NCBI GenBank assembly: GCA_020736575.1
Contig: JAGPYM010000002.1
Span: 2,542,001-2,606,000 of the forward strand
DNA from: Thelonectria olida
Taxonomy: Eukaryota; Ascomycota; Sordariomycetes; Hypocreales; Nectriaceae
Direction: 5' to 3'
DNA length: 64,000 nt
Positions 33,366 to 44,875 of this stretch are shown here, one piece after another. The notes beneath the pieces are model-generated. The model was not told the origin of the DNA, searched no databases, and worked only from the letters and a program-made list of their open reading frames with translations. The position numbers and the translations under genes were made by a program. How positions within the stretch are numbered: the first letter of the stretch is position 1; each line of letters opens with the position of its first letter.

Positions 33366-35523
33366 GAGGTCAATGTATTGACTGGGTGGTGATGATGATG
33401 ATGAAGATGATGATGATGAAGAAGAAGAAGAAGAAGGGTGGAGGTGGGCTTTATGGACCACAATGTGAGTCAACAGCACCAATCCCTAATAATTAGGAAG
33501 AGCTGCAGTCGAGTGAGGCTGCCGAAAGGAGGGGATTCGTAGTTATAAGCTTTGGTGACGTGTGGGCGGCATCGAATTCGAGTGGCTGCAATGATATTGG
33601 ACCGTTACCCGAATGAGATGTGCACATGCCCAAGTCAGAGCCGACGAGCCCTCAACGTGGAGAATGGGCTTCGAATGAGCCTTCTCTATTGCAAGTCATT
33701 GGACCCTTGGAAATCGCCAAATGCTGACCAAGCTAACCTATGTCATAGACTTGAGACACTTCAACGGCGAAACCGCCGAGCGCGGCGTGCATCTATTTGC
33801 AGCTTCACGATGCACAGACTCCACGACCCCTCACGGCTCGGACAATAGTTGATGGGAAATTCAACAAAATTTCCGAGTCGGGGAAAAGGATGAGGGTTTG
33901 ATTTCGATAGGGAGATCAAACTGTTGGTTAATTGAGTTATTCTGCTTCTCTAGTCGTTGAACGCCGTTGTACTGCTACCCTAGACTCATCATCTCTGGAT
34001 AGGTAGGTACTTTATGGTGAACATTGAGTCGGTAGAATAGTCACATAGTTTCTAAACAAAGGCCAATGTTAGATAGCCATTCGCTTCAGTCTTGGGGGGT
34101 TTCATGTTCCATCATGCCTACGTCTTTGGGGATGGAATGAATGCTTGAATTGTACCTGAGTTGTCTACGTCATTGGTGGAGAGGTGCATCTGACTATGAA
34201 GATGGCCGTTAATTGAGAGCGGCAAAGCTACTCGCCTCTTTACTCGTCCACCACCTAGGTAGGTAGCGTGGCTCAACAGCTTTAATCTGAGTGAGGTGCC
34301 TTTTACCTTCTGCCAGGGCCAATGCAGCTGCGGAACCTGCCGAACACCAGGTAACGGAACACTCAGAGCATCTCAGGACACGGGGTTTAGCGCATTCGAG
34401 GCAAAGAGGCCGAGGCCGGGACCGGTCGTTGAACGATGGTATCCTTTGGAGTCGGTCTGTGGAAACTCGACAGGGTTAGTTATGTAATAAAGAGGCATGG
34501 ATGAGCGGCGCACGCGACACCAAGTCATCAAACAAACATGGTCGCTTTGGCGAGGGGGAACGGTGGTTCGTGGCTGTTGAGTTTTTGTCGCCTTGACCGC
34601 TTCGAAGCTTTCCATTTATGACTTGACATCACTTTATGAAGCATTAATTAGGCTGGAGATAATACATATGCGCATGGCCTTTTTGGTGCAAGGAATTGTG
34701 CAGATTGGATACCTAGTTTGCCTGCGGTGTACGAGCAGCTGCGAGAAATGTTTGATGAAAATAGCTTTCACGAGGGGAAAGAGACCGCCCGAGAGATTGA
34801 TCGCCTTGAATTATGAAAGCCAGCATTGAACTGTGAAACTGTTTATGAAATTACTGCGGATAGCATCCTCCCCATCTCGCGTCAGCATTAGCGTCAGCGT
34901 CATCGTCATAGGCAGTGTCAGCACCCCGTTGGGTGAAGAAAAGGCAAGAGAAACAAGGTCCCAAGAGTTGATCAACTGACAATCTATCGCGACCATCATC
35001 ACCACCACTTCATGTCTGTGTTTTCTTCCTTCGATATTCTACTCCACCCTCCTTGACTCCCCGGCCCATCTCGTGGACCCCCCTCCGCTGTCTCAGACAC
35101 TACGAAGCAGCTACGAAGCACTAGGTTGAGCTCTGGGCCTTGCACGAGACACGATACTTTGGCAGAAGAGTCGCATTTTGTTGTTTGTTTTCCCTGGGCA
35201 GGAAGTTGAAATCATCTTCTGCCTGCCGCCCTTCCGAGACTTGGCAACAGTCCAAGTGACCATTCTTCGCGTCTGCCCCGATCAATCCCCGTCGCCTAGC
35301 CCACCTGTCCCCAGCTCCTCAACAGCTAGCTCGGCCCCTAACTAGTCCCAGTCAGTCCAGGCCCCCAGCGCTTGCTCCAGTGAGCAGCAGAGGCGCGTGC
35401 CGACCAGCTGGACACTCGGGGCCGTCGATCCATTCGTTCAAGCCTCCTCTCGACCAAAGTAGTGCATATCGGGAGGGTCGTCGTGATACATATCAATGCA
35501 TCCCAGCCCATTCATTCCCCATC
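33366..35523. promoter_or_regulatory. Long divergent region (GH15 gene / SLC35C2-like gene)
   Basis: 2.16 kb between divergent ATGs. A GAT/GAA triplet array lies at 33389-33436, just upstream of the GH15 start. The last 500 bp form a CT-rich leader of the transporter gene. Open frames in between are short and unrecognisable. Confidence 0.5.
33389..33436. repeat. GAT/GAA triplet microsatellite in the GH15 leader
   Basis: An array of GAT then GAA triplets starts about 25 bp upstream of the GH15 ATG. On the coding strand it would read as a run of Ser codons in frame with the gene, but no ATG precedes it, so it is most likely 5' leader. Confidence 0.75.
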
Positions 35524-37565
35524 ATGCCCGCTTCTGCTTCTGCTTCCACTTCACGCCTTGATCCGCCACCTCCCTCTTCTCCCTCCGCCTCGACCGACCG
35601 TTCCCTCTTCTCCCCGACAGTCTCTGACGACGACGACGCCATCCAACTGTCGCCCGCTTCCCCTGACCGGTCCCTTTTCATAGCGCCTCCCTCTACGACG
35701 GTGTCCTCTACCTCTCCCGTCCTAATCACCCCTGTCGACTCTTTGTCGCCCTCCTCGTCCTCTTCTTCAGCAGCAGCCGCATTAGCAGCAGCAGGCCCTT
35801 CACTACACAGCTCCCGTCCCGCAGGTTCGAGAGGTCGGGGAGCAGCAGCCCGCCCCTCTACCGCAGTCGACGCCGACGACCAAATCGAGATGGAGCCCAT
35901 CACTGGGCACCGTCGTCGACGGAGCAGCCTAGCCAACTCTTCTGGCACACAAGCTGGCCCCTCAGGAAGATCAAGGACACCCAATTCCATTGGCATGAGC
36001 GACGACGACAGGAAAATCTCCGAGGAGACCGACGCCGACCACTACCACAAGGACGATTCGGGAGACGAGAGTTATAGCGACGAGGACCTACAAGATGATG
36101 AAGAAACGGGTCTGACGACAAAGGGAAAACGCAGGAGACAGAGGAAACGTCAAAGAAACACGCAGTTGGACCAGCGCATTGCCAGGGAAAAGAATAATAT
36201 CACGGCTGAGGAGCGCAAGGAAGCTGACAAGAATGTCGTCAAGAGGTTGCTCATCAATGGAAGCTTGATTCTGCTGTGGTATCTCTTTTCGCTATCCATC
36301 TCACTTGTACGTTGTTCCTCGATTGCTGGCATTGCGCCGACACCCGAATCATGCATCTTTTCGGACTTTGAAGAAGCTAACTCTCCCCACTACAGTACAA
36401 CAAATGGATGTTCTCAAAAGACAACCTCAACTTCGCCTTCCCCCTCTTCACCACTTCCATGCATATGGTAGTCCAATTCATCCTTTCAGGCGTGGTTCTA
36501 TACTTTGTCCCTTCGTTGCGACCGAATCATGGGCACACCTCTGAGTCTTCGAGCATGTCCAAGATGTTTTATGTCACCAGGATTGGACCTTGTGGTGCTG
36601 CAACTGGTCTGGATATTGGCTTGGGAAACACCTCTCTCAAGTTTATCAGCCTCACCTTCTACAGTACGTTTTCTGTTCTCCTATTCTCCGGCTCTTCTAG
36701 GCGCAGAATCTAACATTAAACCCTAGCCATGTGTAAATCTTCCTCCCTCGCCTTCGTTCTCATCTTCGCTTTCATTTTCCGTCTCGAAACCCCGACCTGG
36801 CGTCTAGTCGCCATCATTGCAACCATGACTCTCGGAGTCATTCTCATGGTCTTTGGCGAGGTCGAGTTCATGCTCGGCGGCTTCGTCCTTGTCATCTCGG
36901 CTGCCTTCTTCTCAGGCTTCCGCTGGAGCCTCACCCAGATCCTACTCCTCCGCAATCCTGCCACCTCCAATCCATTCTCAAGCATCTTTTTCCTTACACC
37001 AGTTATGTTCTTGGTGCTCATTTGTCTGGCCCTCCCTGTCGAAGGCTTTGGCAATCTTATCGAAGGCTTCAAGGCTCTTGCCGACAGCTGGGGCGCCATT
37101 ATGGCCCCCCTCTTCCTTCTCTTCCCCGGTTGCCTGGCGTTTTGTATGACCGCCTCCGAATTTGCCCTGCTGAAGCGAACCTCCGTCGTCACCCTATCTA
37201 TTGCTGGTATCTTTAAGGAGGTGGTCACCATCACGGCAGCTACTCTTGTATTCCATGACACGCTTACCGTTGTCAATCTGATTGGCTTGCTCACTACCAT
37301 GGCTGCCATTGCCGCATATAACTACATCAAGATTTCGAGTATGCGCCAGAAAGCGCGCGACGAAGTCCACGATCGACACGTTACCGAGGAAAATTTTACA
37401 ATCCAGAGCAGGAGCAGTACGAGCAGTGATGGGGGTCAGGAGGCGGGGCTTTTGCGCCGAAGCGAGGACCGACACGACACCATGGTTACTTCCGATGGTG
37501 ACTTTCAACCTCTCCTAGAGCCGTCATCAGATGTGGACGAGCACCGAACTCGTCGGCTTGACTAA
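35524..37565 (+). CDS. Triose-phosphate/nucleotide-sugar transporter family protein (SLC35C2-like)
   Basis: Drug/metabolite-transporter superfamily member, probably of the Golgi or ER membrane. The yeast relative is the Ymd8 type; the substrate is unknown. Exons 35524-36306, 36396-36663 and 36727-37565 give 629 residues. The first about 245 residues are a disordered Ser/Pro/Ala-rich and then acidic-basic extension. About ten hydrophobic helices follow, from LLINGSLILLWYLFSLSISL and the spliced junction SLYNKWMFSKDNLNFAFP to the last helix GLLTTMAAIAAYNYIKI. The TPT-type motifs GLDIGLGNTSLKFISLTFYT and MCKSSSLAFVLIFAFIF are clear. The C-terminal about 80 residues are polar and end with acidic and Arg residues. 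The chosen ATG is the first in this frame after the leader; the long N-terminus makes a later start conceivable. Confidence 0.9.
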
Positions 37566-38102
37566 AAAATCACACAACATATCGTTCCGGATGAGTGGCT
37601 ACATATCAGGGTAAATCTATATCCTCACACAAGACCTGTTTCAATTTCTTTTTAGTACTATCGGCACATTGGCATCGTTATGCAAGGGGGGCTGGTTCAA
37701 CAGGACGGTTTGGACAAACGGATGGTTCGGGAGTCGAAGTTTGACTGTATTTTGAGGGCTGTAGATGGATGTACATGAGAACTTGCCTTGGGTGGCATGT
37801 GGATTAGACAATTAGGTAGGCATTGTGCAGCATCACCGAGATACCCAATACTAGTTTCACGACAAGATCTTGGTATCAGTTTGTCTGTTCACATAAATCT
37901 TGGATAGGTAGTGGCCTAGTTATGCATGTATGCGTATGTATATGTGTATTCGATTGGTTGTTTCTTGATTTATACCAACCGTCAAACTGATCAGTTGCTG
38001 CTATTAATCCATGCTACCAGCCTTGTCACCACGAATTGTTCTGCCGCGGCCTGAAACGCCAAAAACACCGGGTATTAATCAACAATGCTTCGCCCATCCC
38101 TT
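37566..38102. other. Convergent 3' flanks
   Basis: 537 bp between the transporter gene and the convergent RRM gene. It is AT-richer than its surroundings, with no coding signal. Confidence 0.5.
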
Positions 38103-39185
38103 TTAACCCAGCAATCTCAATCCGTTCTTCGTCTTCTGTCCAGGCTTCGTCACACCACCGCCCGCGACAGGGCCCAGACTGGGCTCGTACCCGTTGCTGT
38201 TGCCACCACCGCCACCAGCACCGCTTCCGGCGTTGTTACCCTTCTTCTTGTTATTCCACTTGTTTCCGCCCTTGTTCTTGTCCTTGACGTTGGACACCTT
38301 AATCTCCGTGTTTGCCTTTCGGACCACCACCGGGTGGCTCTGGATGTACTTGCCGTTCATCTCCTTGGCGGCCTGGAAGAAGTCGTCTGCGTCGCTGAAG
38401 CTAACGAAGCCGTAGCCCTTTGATTTTTGTGTGCGCTTTTCGCGGATGACGCGAGCCTTTTGCACCGACTTCCATCGCGAAAAGGCCTTGAGCAGGGAGT
38501 CGTCGGTCGTCTCGCCGGCGAGGTTTCCTACAAAGAGGCGGAGGTGCGAGGGGTCCCATTCGAGAAGAGTCTCGTCCGTCCACTTCTTTCCTCCACCCTG
38601 ACGGACGACAGTCTTCTTGCGATCCGTGGCGGCGGTTTGCGCGGCAGCGACGGGGACTTGAGGCTCGGGTCTCGGAGAGTCGGTGCCGGAGGAGCCGTCC
38701 TTAGTCACATAGGCGCTCTGCCACTGGGCAATCTGGGCTGCCATCTCGGGGTCGAAGTCGCTGCCCGGGGCACCGGGGATGGGGAATGGGTTTCGAATCT
38801 GCGGCGTGCTGCTATAGCTCTGGGGTCCGTAGCTCTGAGGGCCGTAGTTGGCGCTCTGAGTGCCATAGCTTTGAGGACCGTAGGATTGCGGACCGTAACC
38901 CTGCGGTGTTGGTTTCGGTTGCTGCGGCGCGTACGAGCTCACGCTGCCGGGCGCGGCGCTGCTGGAGTAGGAGGGATATGAAGGGCCATACTGCGAGGCG
39001 GCGGGGGCGGCGGCCGAGTAGCTAGATGGAGCGGCGTAGGAAGCGGTGGGCGCGTTCGAGTAGGAGGACGCGGCGGGCTTGGCTCCGGAAGAGAAGGCAG
39101 GTTTGAAGCCGGACTTGGAGGCTGGGGGCCTCGGAGGAAGGTTGCTGTTATTGCCGCCGATGCCTGGAGGAGGAGGGTACGCCAT
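38103..39185 (-). CDS. RBM42-like RRM protein with Tyr/Gln-rich N-terminus
   Basis: Single exon, 360 residues. One RRM (about residues 215-300) shows RNP2-like LRLFVGNL and RNP1 KGYGFVSF, with the RBM42 hallmarks preceding it (GGKKWTDETLLEWDPSHLRL). The N-terminal 150 residues are a Pro/Ser/Tyr/Gln-rich low-complexity region with tandem SYGPQ-type repeats, prion-like in composition. The C-terminus is Lys/Asn/Gly-rich and ends KTKNGLRLLG. The family associates with hnRNP K and spliceosomal particles in animals; the fungal role is inferred. The RNA target is unknown. Confidence 0.9.
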   Translation of the reverse strand: MAYPPPPGIGGNNSNLPPRPPASKSGFKPAFSSGAKPAASSYSNAPTASYAAPSSYSAAAPAASQYGPSYPSYSSSAAPGSVSSYAPQQPKPTPQGYGPQSYGPQSYGTQSANYGPQSYGPQSYSSTPQIRNPFPIPGAPGSDFDPEMAAQIAQWQSAYVTKDGSSGTDSPRPEPQVPVAAAQTAATDRKKTVVRQGGGKKWTDETLLEWDPSHLRLFVGNLAGETTDDSLLKAFSRWKSVQKARVIREKRTQKSKGYGFVSFSDADDFFQAAKEMNGKYIQSHPVVVRKANTEIKVSNVKDKNKGGNKWNNKKKGNNAGSGAGGGGGNSNGYEPSLGPVAGGGVTKPGQKTKNGLRLLG

Positions 39186-42167
39186 GATGAATAGAGCGAC
39201 ACAACAAAGACGGATGGGTCTGTGGTTATGTGTAGTAACGTACCTTGAGCCTACTTGCTGCTCAAAGTTCCTCTTCGTTCCGCGTCGCTGAAGCTCACTT
39301 GCAGTCGACGTTACGGCGATGATGGCGTGGTGGCTGATATCGTGAATGTGTATGCGATGGTAAAAGTGATGATGGCAATTGTTCAGCGAGCATCGCTACG
39401 CTTGGGCCTTCAGCCTCGGTGGCTGCCTCGACTAAAAAATTTGGGCTCGGTGAGCGGTCAAGGTGAAGGGTCACGTGCCCAGCTCAACTTCTTGATTCAT
39501 CTCCCCCACTTCCATTGACCTCATCCCAAATCCCATTGCGGGTTGAGCAAATGGCATTTTTCCAACAAGTTGCTATTCCATGAATTTCCGGGGCACAAAA
39601 CTTCCAGTACCGTGGTTCGCAGAAGATACGATACTGAAGAATAACTGGCTACAAACCTCTATTCTGTCTCAAATCCGTATTACCTTCTTTCTTGTACGTT
39701 AACATAGATTTGGCGGACTTTCTTGGTGGGGCAGTTTTGTGTTCTCCGGCGAAATTAGCAATCATGATGCGCGGAGAAGCATGTGAAGACCTTATCGTGA
39801 GTGCGCGAATATCATGACATGATCAAAATGCTACAATTCCGAGGAGCAGTTGGGCTGAAGTTTGCGGCAAACACTGCCGTCTTGAGCAAGACCCAACATC
39901 GAGTCAGCGTTTGCTTTCAAGCGGTCCAGTCTTGAAAGAGAGATCGACTCATGGGTTAAATCGAGAGGTGAGTGGATTTATTATTTGAAATCATGGCCAG
40001 TAAACATGGGCCTCGATATAAAAAATCCGTCGACAAGCCATGATGAGCAGTCGTAGCCTTGTTCGCGGACAATGACATTTGGGGGTGGGGGCCATGGACT
40101 CTGGTCTCCGAGTTGGGCAGGTTTTAGCTCACCAACAGCGAGGAGGCGTTGAGAACCAACAAAGCCCCTCCTCTCGCCTTGTTACCTTGTGGAGGTTGGA
40201 CTTTGATCACCGGCCAATTGGGCCCGCTACTCGGTCTGGCGTCAGTGCAGTGGGAGGCATTTCACCTACTCCATTTTGAAATCATAATTCCTGATTTTGC
40301 ATCGTGCTGCTCTTTTTCAGTTAATCAATGCTTTGGTAGTCCCACCTCGTCCTGGTCTGCGAGCGACTTCGGCGGTTAAAAGCTGATGCATGAACTCGGC
40401 GCCCTCGCCGCTCGCCGTCCATTTCGTCTTCCGGATATTATTCCGGTGGAGCTGCACAACCCCTCCTCTGGACGACCCCTCCCCCTCCCCCTCCCTCGCT
40501 GGTGTTGTCGAGGGGTATCTAATTAGAGAGAGGCCGTCAGAAAAGGCCATTCTCTACCACGTTGCTGGGCCAAGTTGAGCTGTGGCGCCTGTTGCTGTGC
40601 GGCCTTTTCTGGTCCGAAGTCTCCTCCTCCACTCTCCGTCGGGTCTCTCGGTTGGATTCGCGCTGCCCAGCCCGCCCAGACCTTGAAGGCCCGCGTTGGG
40701 GTTCGGGCTACTGTCCGACCGGGGACTCGATTGGGACGGCAGTGGCGAAGACGGGCTCGGAGTATCCATTTGCGAGCTCCCAACAGTCATCGCGGGACTG
40801 GGACAGCGGCAGAATCCCAACGGGGAAGACTACGGCGGCAGCCAAAAGGTGAAGAGATGGACCGAATGCGCCGTGTGTGTTTGTCTCAATGCTGGGGGAG
40901 TCCCTGGTGGCCTATGGGTAAACTTCCCGCCCCTCCAAGCGATCTGGCCTGTGATTGAGCAAAGGCCGGCGGGATGCTCGGGGCTGACGGTGAGTTGAGA
41001 ACTTCGAATCCAGGCTTTGCTGGATTTTGGCTCGTCGGAAACCGGCGAGCGTCTATGGCAAGAATGGGGGTGCGCATGAAAGTCAATGCCTGTCAATGCC
41101 TCTCTGACAAAGTGTGTTTTGCTTGAGTCACGGCGCGTCGTCGGAGAGCACAAGTCCGCGATCCGGAGACGACGTGGGGAGCGAAATCCGTCGCAAACTG
41201 GCATCTAATATTCAACGGGACGAATGGGGCCTGGAACTCGGGCCGTGGCTGCTTCGACACCTGCAGCGTAGTAGCCTTGTCTCGTAACTTGCACTAAGGC
41301 GGCGAGGGAGGGGCATGAATTATGATGGATTGGTGATGATGATGATGGTGCTGTTTGACAAGGGGGGATGAGACGTAGCAGAGGCGCACAAAGTACGAAC
41401 GCAGCTCTCTCTTTGATGACAGAAGACGGCATCAGCAGCACACAGCATATCATATCACACTCAAAGTGCTGAAGCACCGGTCTCCTCGGCGAGACAGGTC
41501 CAACGTTAAGGATGAGACAAGAATTAACAAGCAGCCCCCACCGTTTGTAAGCATCGAGACAAACCCCCCATGTTCTCCCCCTCTGATTGGGGTCGAAGGA
41601 AGCTGTGTCAAAAGGTAAATGCGCTATGTAAGAGCACGCTCCTCGGCGCACCTCTGAGCGATGACGATAGCTATGTCCGAAAGAGTGGATAATGTGGGTA
41701 CCCGCTCTCCCTGTTGGCGCGGAGCCCGGTCAAACCCCAGCAGCTGCTCCTTGTTGAAGGTGAAGGGACGGAGATGTGACAGCATGGGATCCATGGATGG
41801 CTGTGGTGTGTGGTGTGTGTGTGTCTGTCTCGCTGTAGTCTCCCTTTGGTCTCGCCGTGTCCAGCGGCCTCACTGCCCGTGATGAGGGCAAGAGGGGTCC
41901 TGTGTGTACAAAGCAGACTAATTAGTACGTACCTACTCCGTACTCGTCTGCACAATGTCGTAGCTTCAGGCGGTCGCTGTGTGCGTTTAGGTTCCTCGCC
42001 GCTCTTACTTGACCAGCCCTTCTTCCCCAAGCCGAAGATATTTCTTTCGTGAAATCTTCTCCCCTCCTCTTTCTTCCTTCTCATTCTTTTTTCTCTCTTC
42101 CTCTCCAAACCTCTCACCACTTCCTCTCTGTACCACGCACGTCGCGACTTATTCAAACTCATTCATC
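39186..42167. promoter_or_regulatory. Longest gene-free stretch (RRM gene / GND1 divergent region)
   Basis: 2.98 kb between divergent ATGs. A minus-strand open frame at 40554-40790 (starting MTVGSSQMDTPSPSS) has a Ser/Pro-rich, protein-like composition. It ends after 78 residues, with a second plausible frame (GPEKAAQQQAPQLNLAQQRG) overlapping it. This may be a broken or misread gene, but I cannot support a model. A short GT-rich tract lies near 41805-41822 and a CT-rich leader precedes GND1. Confidence 0.4.
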
Positions 42168-44170
42168 ATGTCTGGCCCCGTGTAAGTCCTCCCCTCCCTC
42201 TTTCCCCTCCAAAAAGCTCCCATCATCACCCCTCCTCGTCTTCCTGGCCTGTTACCCCACCACCCCGCCCCAAGAGTTCTTGATGATGCTCTGGCTCTCA
42301 TGCCTCAATTCGCGCACCCTGGAAGCTGTGAATCTCGGGGGCTCCTCGCGGCGAGCTTGCTTCGCAGCTGTCACAGCGCCAGGTCGAGCAAAACCCCCAG
42401 TGTGAACCTGGCTCACGGTCTCGACGCAGCGCCCGTCTTGCCAACATCAAGCTGGGCGGTCCCCAACATCCCACTACTTCACCCTCGTCTTCCAGTGCGA
42501 CTCCAGACTCGAATCATGCTGACTCTGTTCCAAGTGCGGATCTGGGCCTCATCGGCCTTGCTGTCATGTAAGTAAACTTTCCAATCTTGCGCGCCGCCTT
42601 CCTCTCGATGCTGACAGCTCTTGTAGGGGACAGAACCTCATCCTGAACATGGCAGACAACGGCTTCACCATCTGCGCCTACAACCGAACCCTCTCCAAGG
42701 TCGACCACTTCCTCGAGAACGAGGCCAAGGGCAAGTCCATTGTTGGCGCTCACTCCAACGAGGAGTTCGTTAGCAAGCTCAAGTCTCCTCGTCGTATCAT
42801 GCTCCTCGTCCAGGCCGGTCCTGCTGTCGATGACTGGATTGAGAAGCTTCTGCCTCTCCTCGACCAGGGTGACATCATCATTGATGGTGGTAACTCCCAC
42901 TTCCCCGACTCCAACCGCCGCACCAAGTACCTTACCACCAAGGGCATCCGATTCGTCGGCTCTGGTGTCTCCGGTGGTGAGGAGGGTGCTCGATATGGCC
43001 CTTCTCTGATGCCCGGTGGCAACGAGGAGGCCTGGCCCTACATCAAGGACATCTTCCAGAGCATCGCTGCTAAGAGCGATGGTGAGCCTTGCTGCGAGTG
43101 GGTTGGTGACGAGGGTGCTGGCCACTACGTCAAGATGGTCCACAACGGTATTGAGTACGGTGACATGCAGCTGATTTGCGAGGTATGCCATGCCTAATTC
43201 TGCAGCCTCTTGTGCTTCTGATACTAACCTGCGACTCTTAGGCTTACGACATCATGAAACGTGGCCTCGGTCTCACAAACAAGGAGATTGGTGACGTTTT
43301 CACCAAGTGGAACACTGGTGTTCTGGACTCCTTCCTCATCGAGATTACTCGTGACATCATGTACTTCAACGACGACGATGGCACCGCTCTTGTTGAGAAG
43401 ATTCTTGACCAAGCCGGCCAGAAGGGAACCGGCAAGTGGACTGCCGTCAACGCCCTTGACCTTGGCCAGCCCGTGACTCTGATCGCCGAGGCTGTGCTCG
43501 CCCGTTGCTTGTCTGCCATCAAGTCCGAGCGTGTTGCTGCTTCCAGCAAGCTCGAGTTTGTCAGCCGCACCACGAAGTTCGAGGGTGACAAGGCTCAGTT
43601 CCTCGAGGACCTTGAGCAGGCCCTCTATGCCTCCAAGATTGTTTCCTATGCCCAGGGCTTCATGCTGATGCAGGAGGTGAGAAAATCAATGTTCGGCCCC
43701 TTAGCATTAAAAACTAACAAATCTTGTAGGCCGCCAGAGAATACCACTGGAAGCTCAACAAGCCCTCTATCGCCCTCATGTGGCGTGGTGGCTGCATCAT
43801 CCGATCCGTTTTCCTCAAGGATATCACGGCCGCCTACCGTAACGACAACGACCTGAAGAACCTCCTCTTTGACGATTTCTTCAACAAGGCCATTCACAAG
43901 GCCCAGCCCGGCTGGCGATCGGTTGTCGCCCAGTCTGCCCTCATCGGCATTCCCACCCCTGCCTTCTCGACTGCTCTGTCGTGGTTCGACGGTTACCGCA
44001 CTAAGGACCTTCCCGCCAACCTGCTCCAGGCTCAGCGTGACTACTTCGGTGCCCATACCTTCCACATTAAGCCTGAGAACGCGTCCGATAAGTACCCCGT
44101 TGACACCAACATCCACGTCAACTGGACTGGCCGTGGCGGTAACGTGTCTGCCTCGACCTACCAAGCATAA
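42168..44170 (+). CDS. GND1: 6-phosphogluconate dehydrogenase, decarboxylating
   Basis: Third enzyme of the oxidative pentose phosphate pathway; converts 6-phosphogluconate and NADP to ribulose-5-phosphate, CO2 and NADPH in the cytosol. Exons 42168-42181 (14 nt), 42535-42567 (33 nt), 42627-43182, 43242-43676 and 43730-44170 give 492 residues, the standard fungal length. Seen: the NADP-binding start [18 protein letters not shown] with GLAVMG, substrate motifs [19 protein letters not shown] and [19 protein letters not shown] (with the catalytic Lys), [20 protein letters not shown], and the C-terminal [17 protein letters not shown]. The first intron is 353 bp, much longer than others here. The two tiny exons are needed to restore [17 protein letters not shown]. 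Confidence 0.97.
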
Positions 44171-44875
44171 GCGAATGGCGTGGGCCGAATAGCGGAGAAA
44201 CGAAAGGAACGTAAATATGATAGAGCAATCAGTGGCTGGTGACTGCGTCTTGCCGTGATGGTTTTGAATAGGTACGCAGGGAATACTGGCGCTGAACTTG
44301 GTAATGGGCTGGGAAATGAATTGGGTTTAGAACGCTCAGGAGGAATACCTCGAGATCCTGAAGCTTAACTTTAAAAATGAAATGCAAGATCCTCAAGAAC
44401 AACAGAAATGATGCTCTCCAACGGACGTTAGCGAGTGTGGTGATTTGGCATATTGGATAATTCGAGGGCATCTGTAGTTTGCATGTGATTAATTGTCGGT
44501 CCTCCGTAAGAAGCCGTCATGTAACTTATTCCATAACTTATTTCCTTGCGCCCGACCCCTGTGCATTGGAGCTCTCTCACTGAAACGGCAAAATCCAGCC
44601 CCACCTTTACTCAGCGCAACACCTCCGTTCATTGGTCAGTTATCGGCAGCCTCGTCGCGACAAAGTTTGGGGCACGCGCAAAGACGCAGCCGTTCGCTCT
44701 GTCAACCTCATCCCCAACTCTCGTTGCGCCGCCTCATTCCGTCACCCTCGTCTGGCCCCTCACCCCGTCGCCGCCCACTTAAGGAGGATCTCCATTCGTT
44801 TGCGACCTCCCCTAAAGGCGTTCATCGCCAGGCCCGAACCTGCGCACACGTCGGCTCCCATCAATCGCGACCATC
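44171..44875. other. Intergenic, GND1 3' flank and SSR4 promoter
   Basis: 705 bp. The right half is CT-rich leader of SSR4. No coding signal is seen. Confidence 0.5.

Noticed and set aside
35380..35523. N-terminal extension of the SLC35C2-like protein (open frame continues upstream)
   Set aside because: The extension would need a GTG start; the first ATG is at 35524 after a CT-rich leader.
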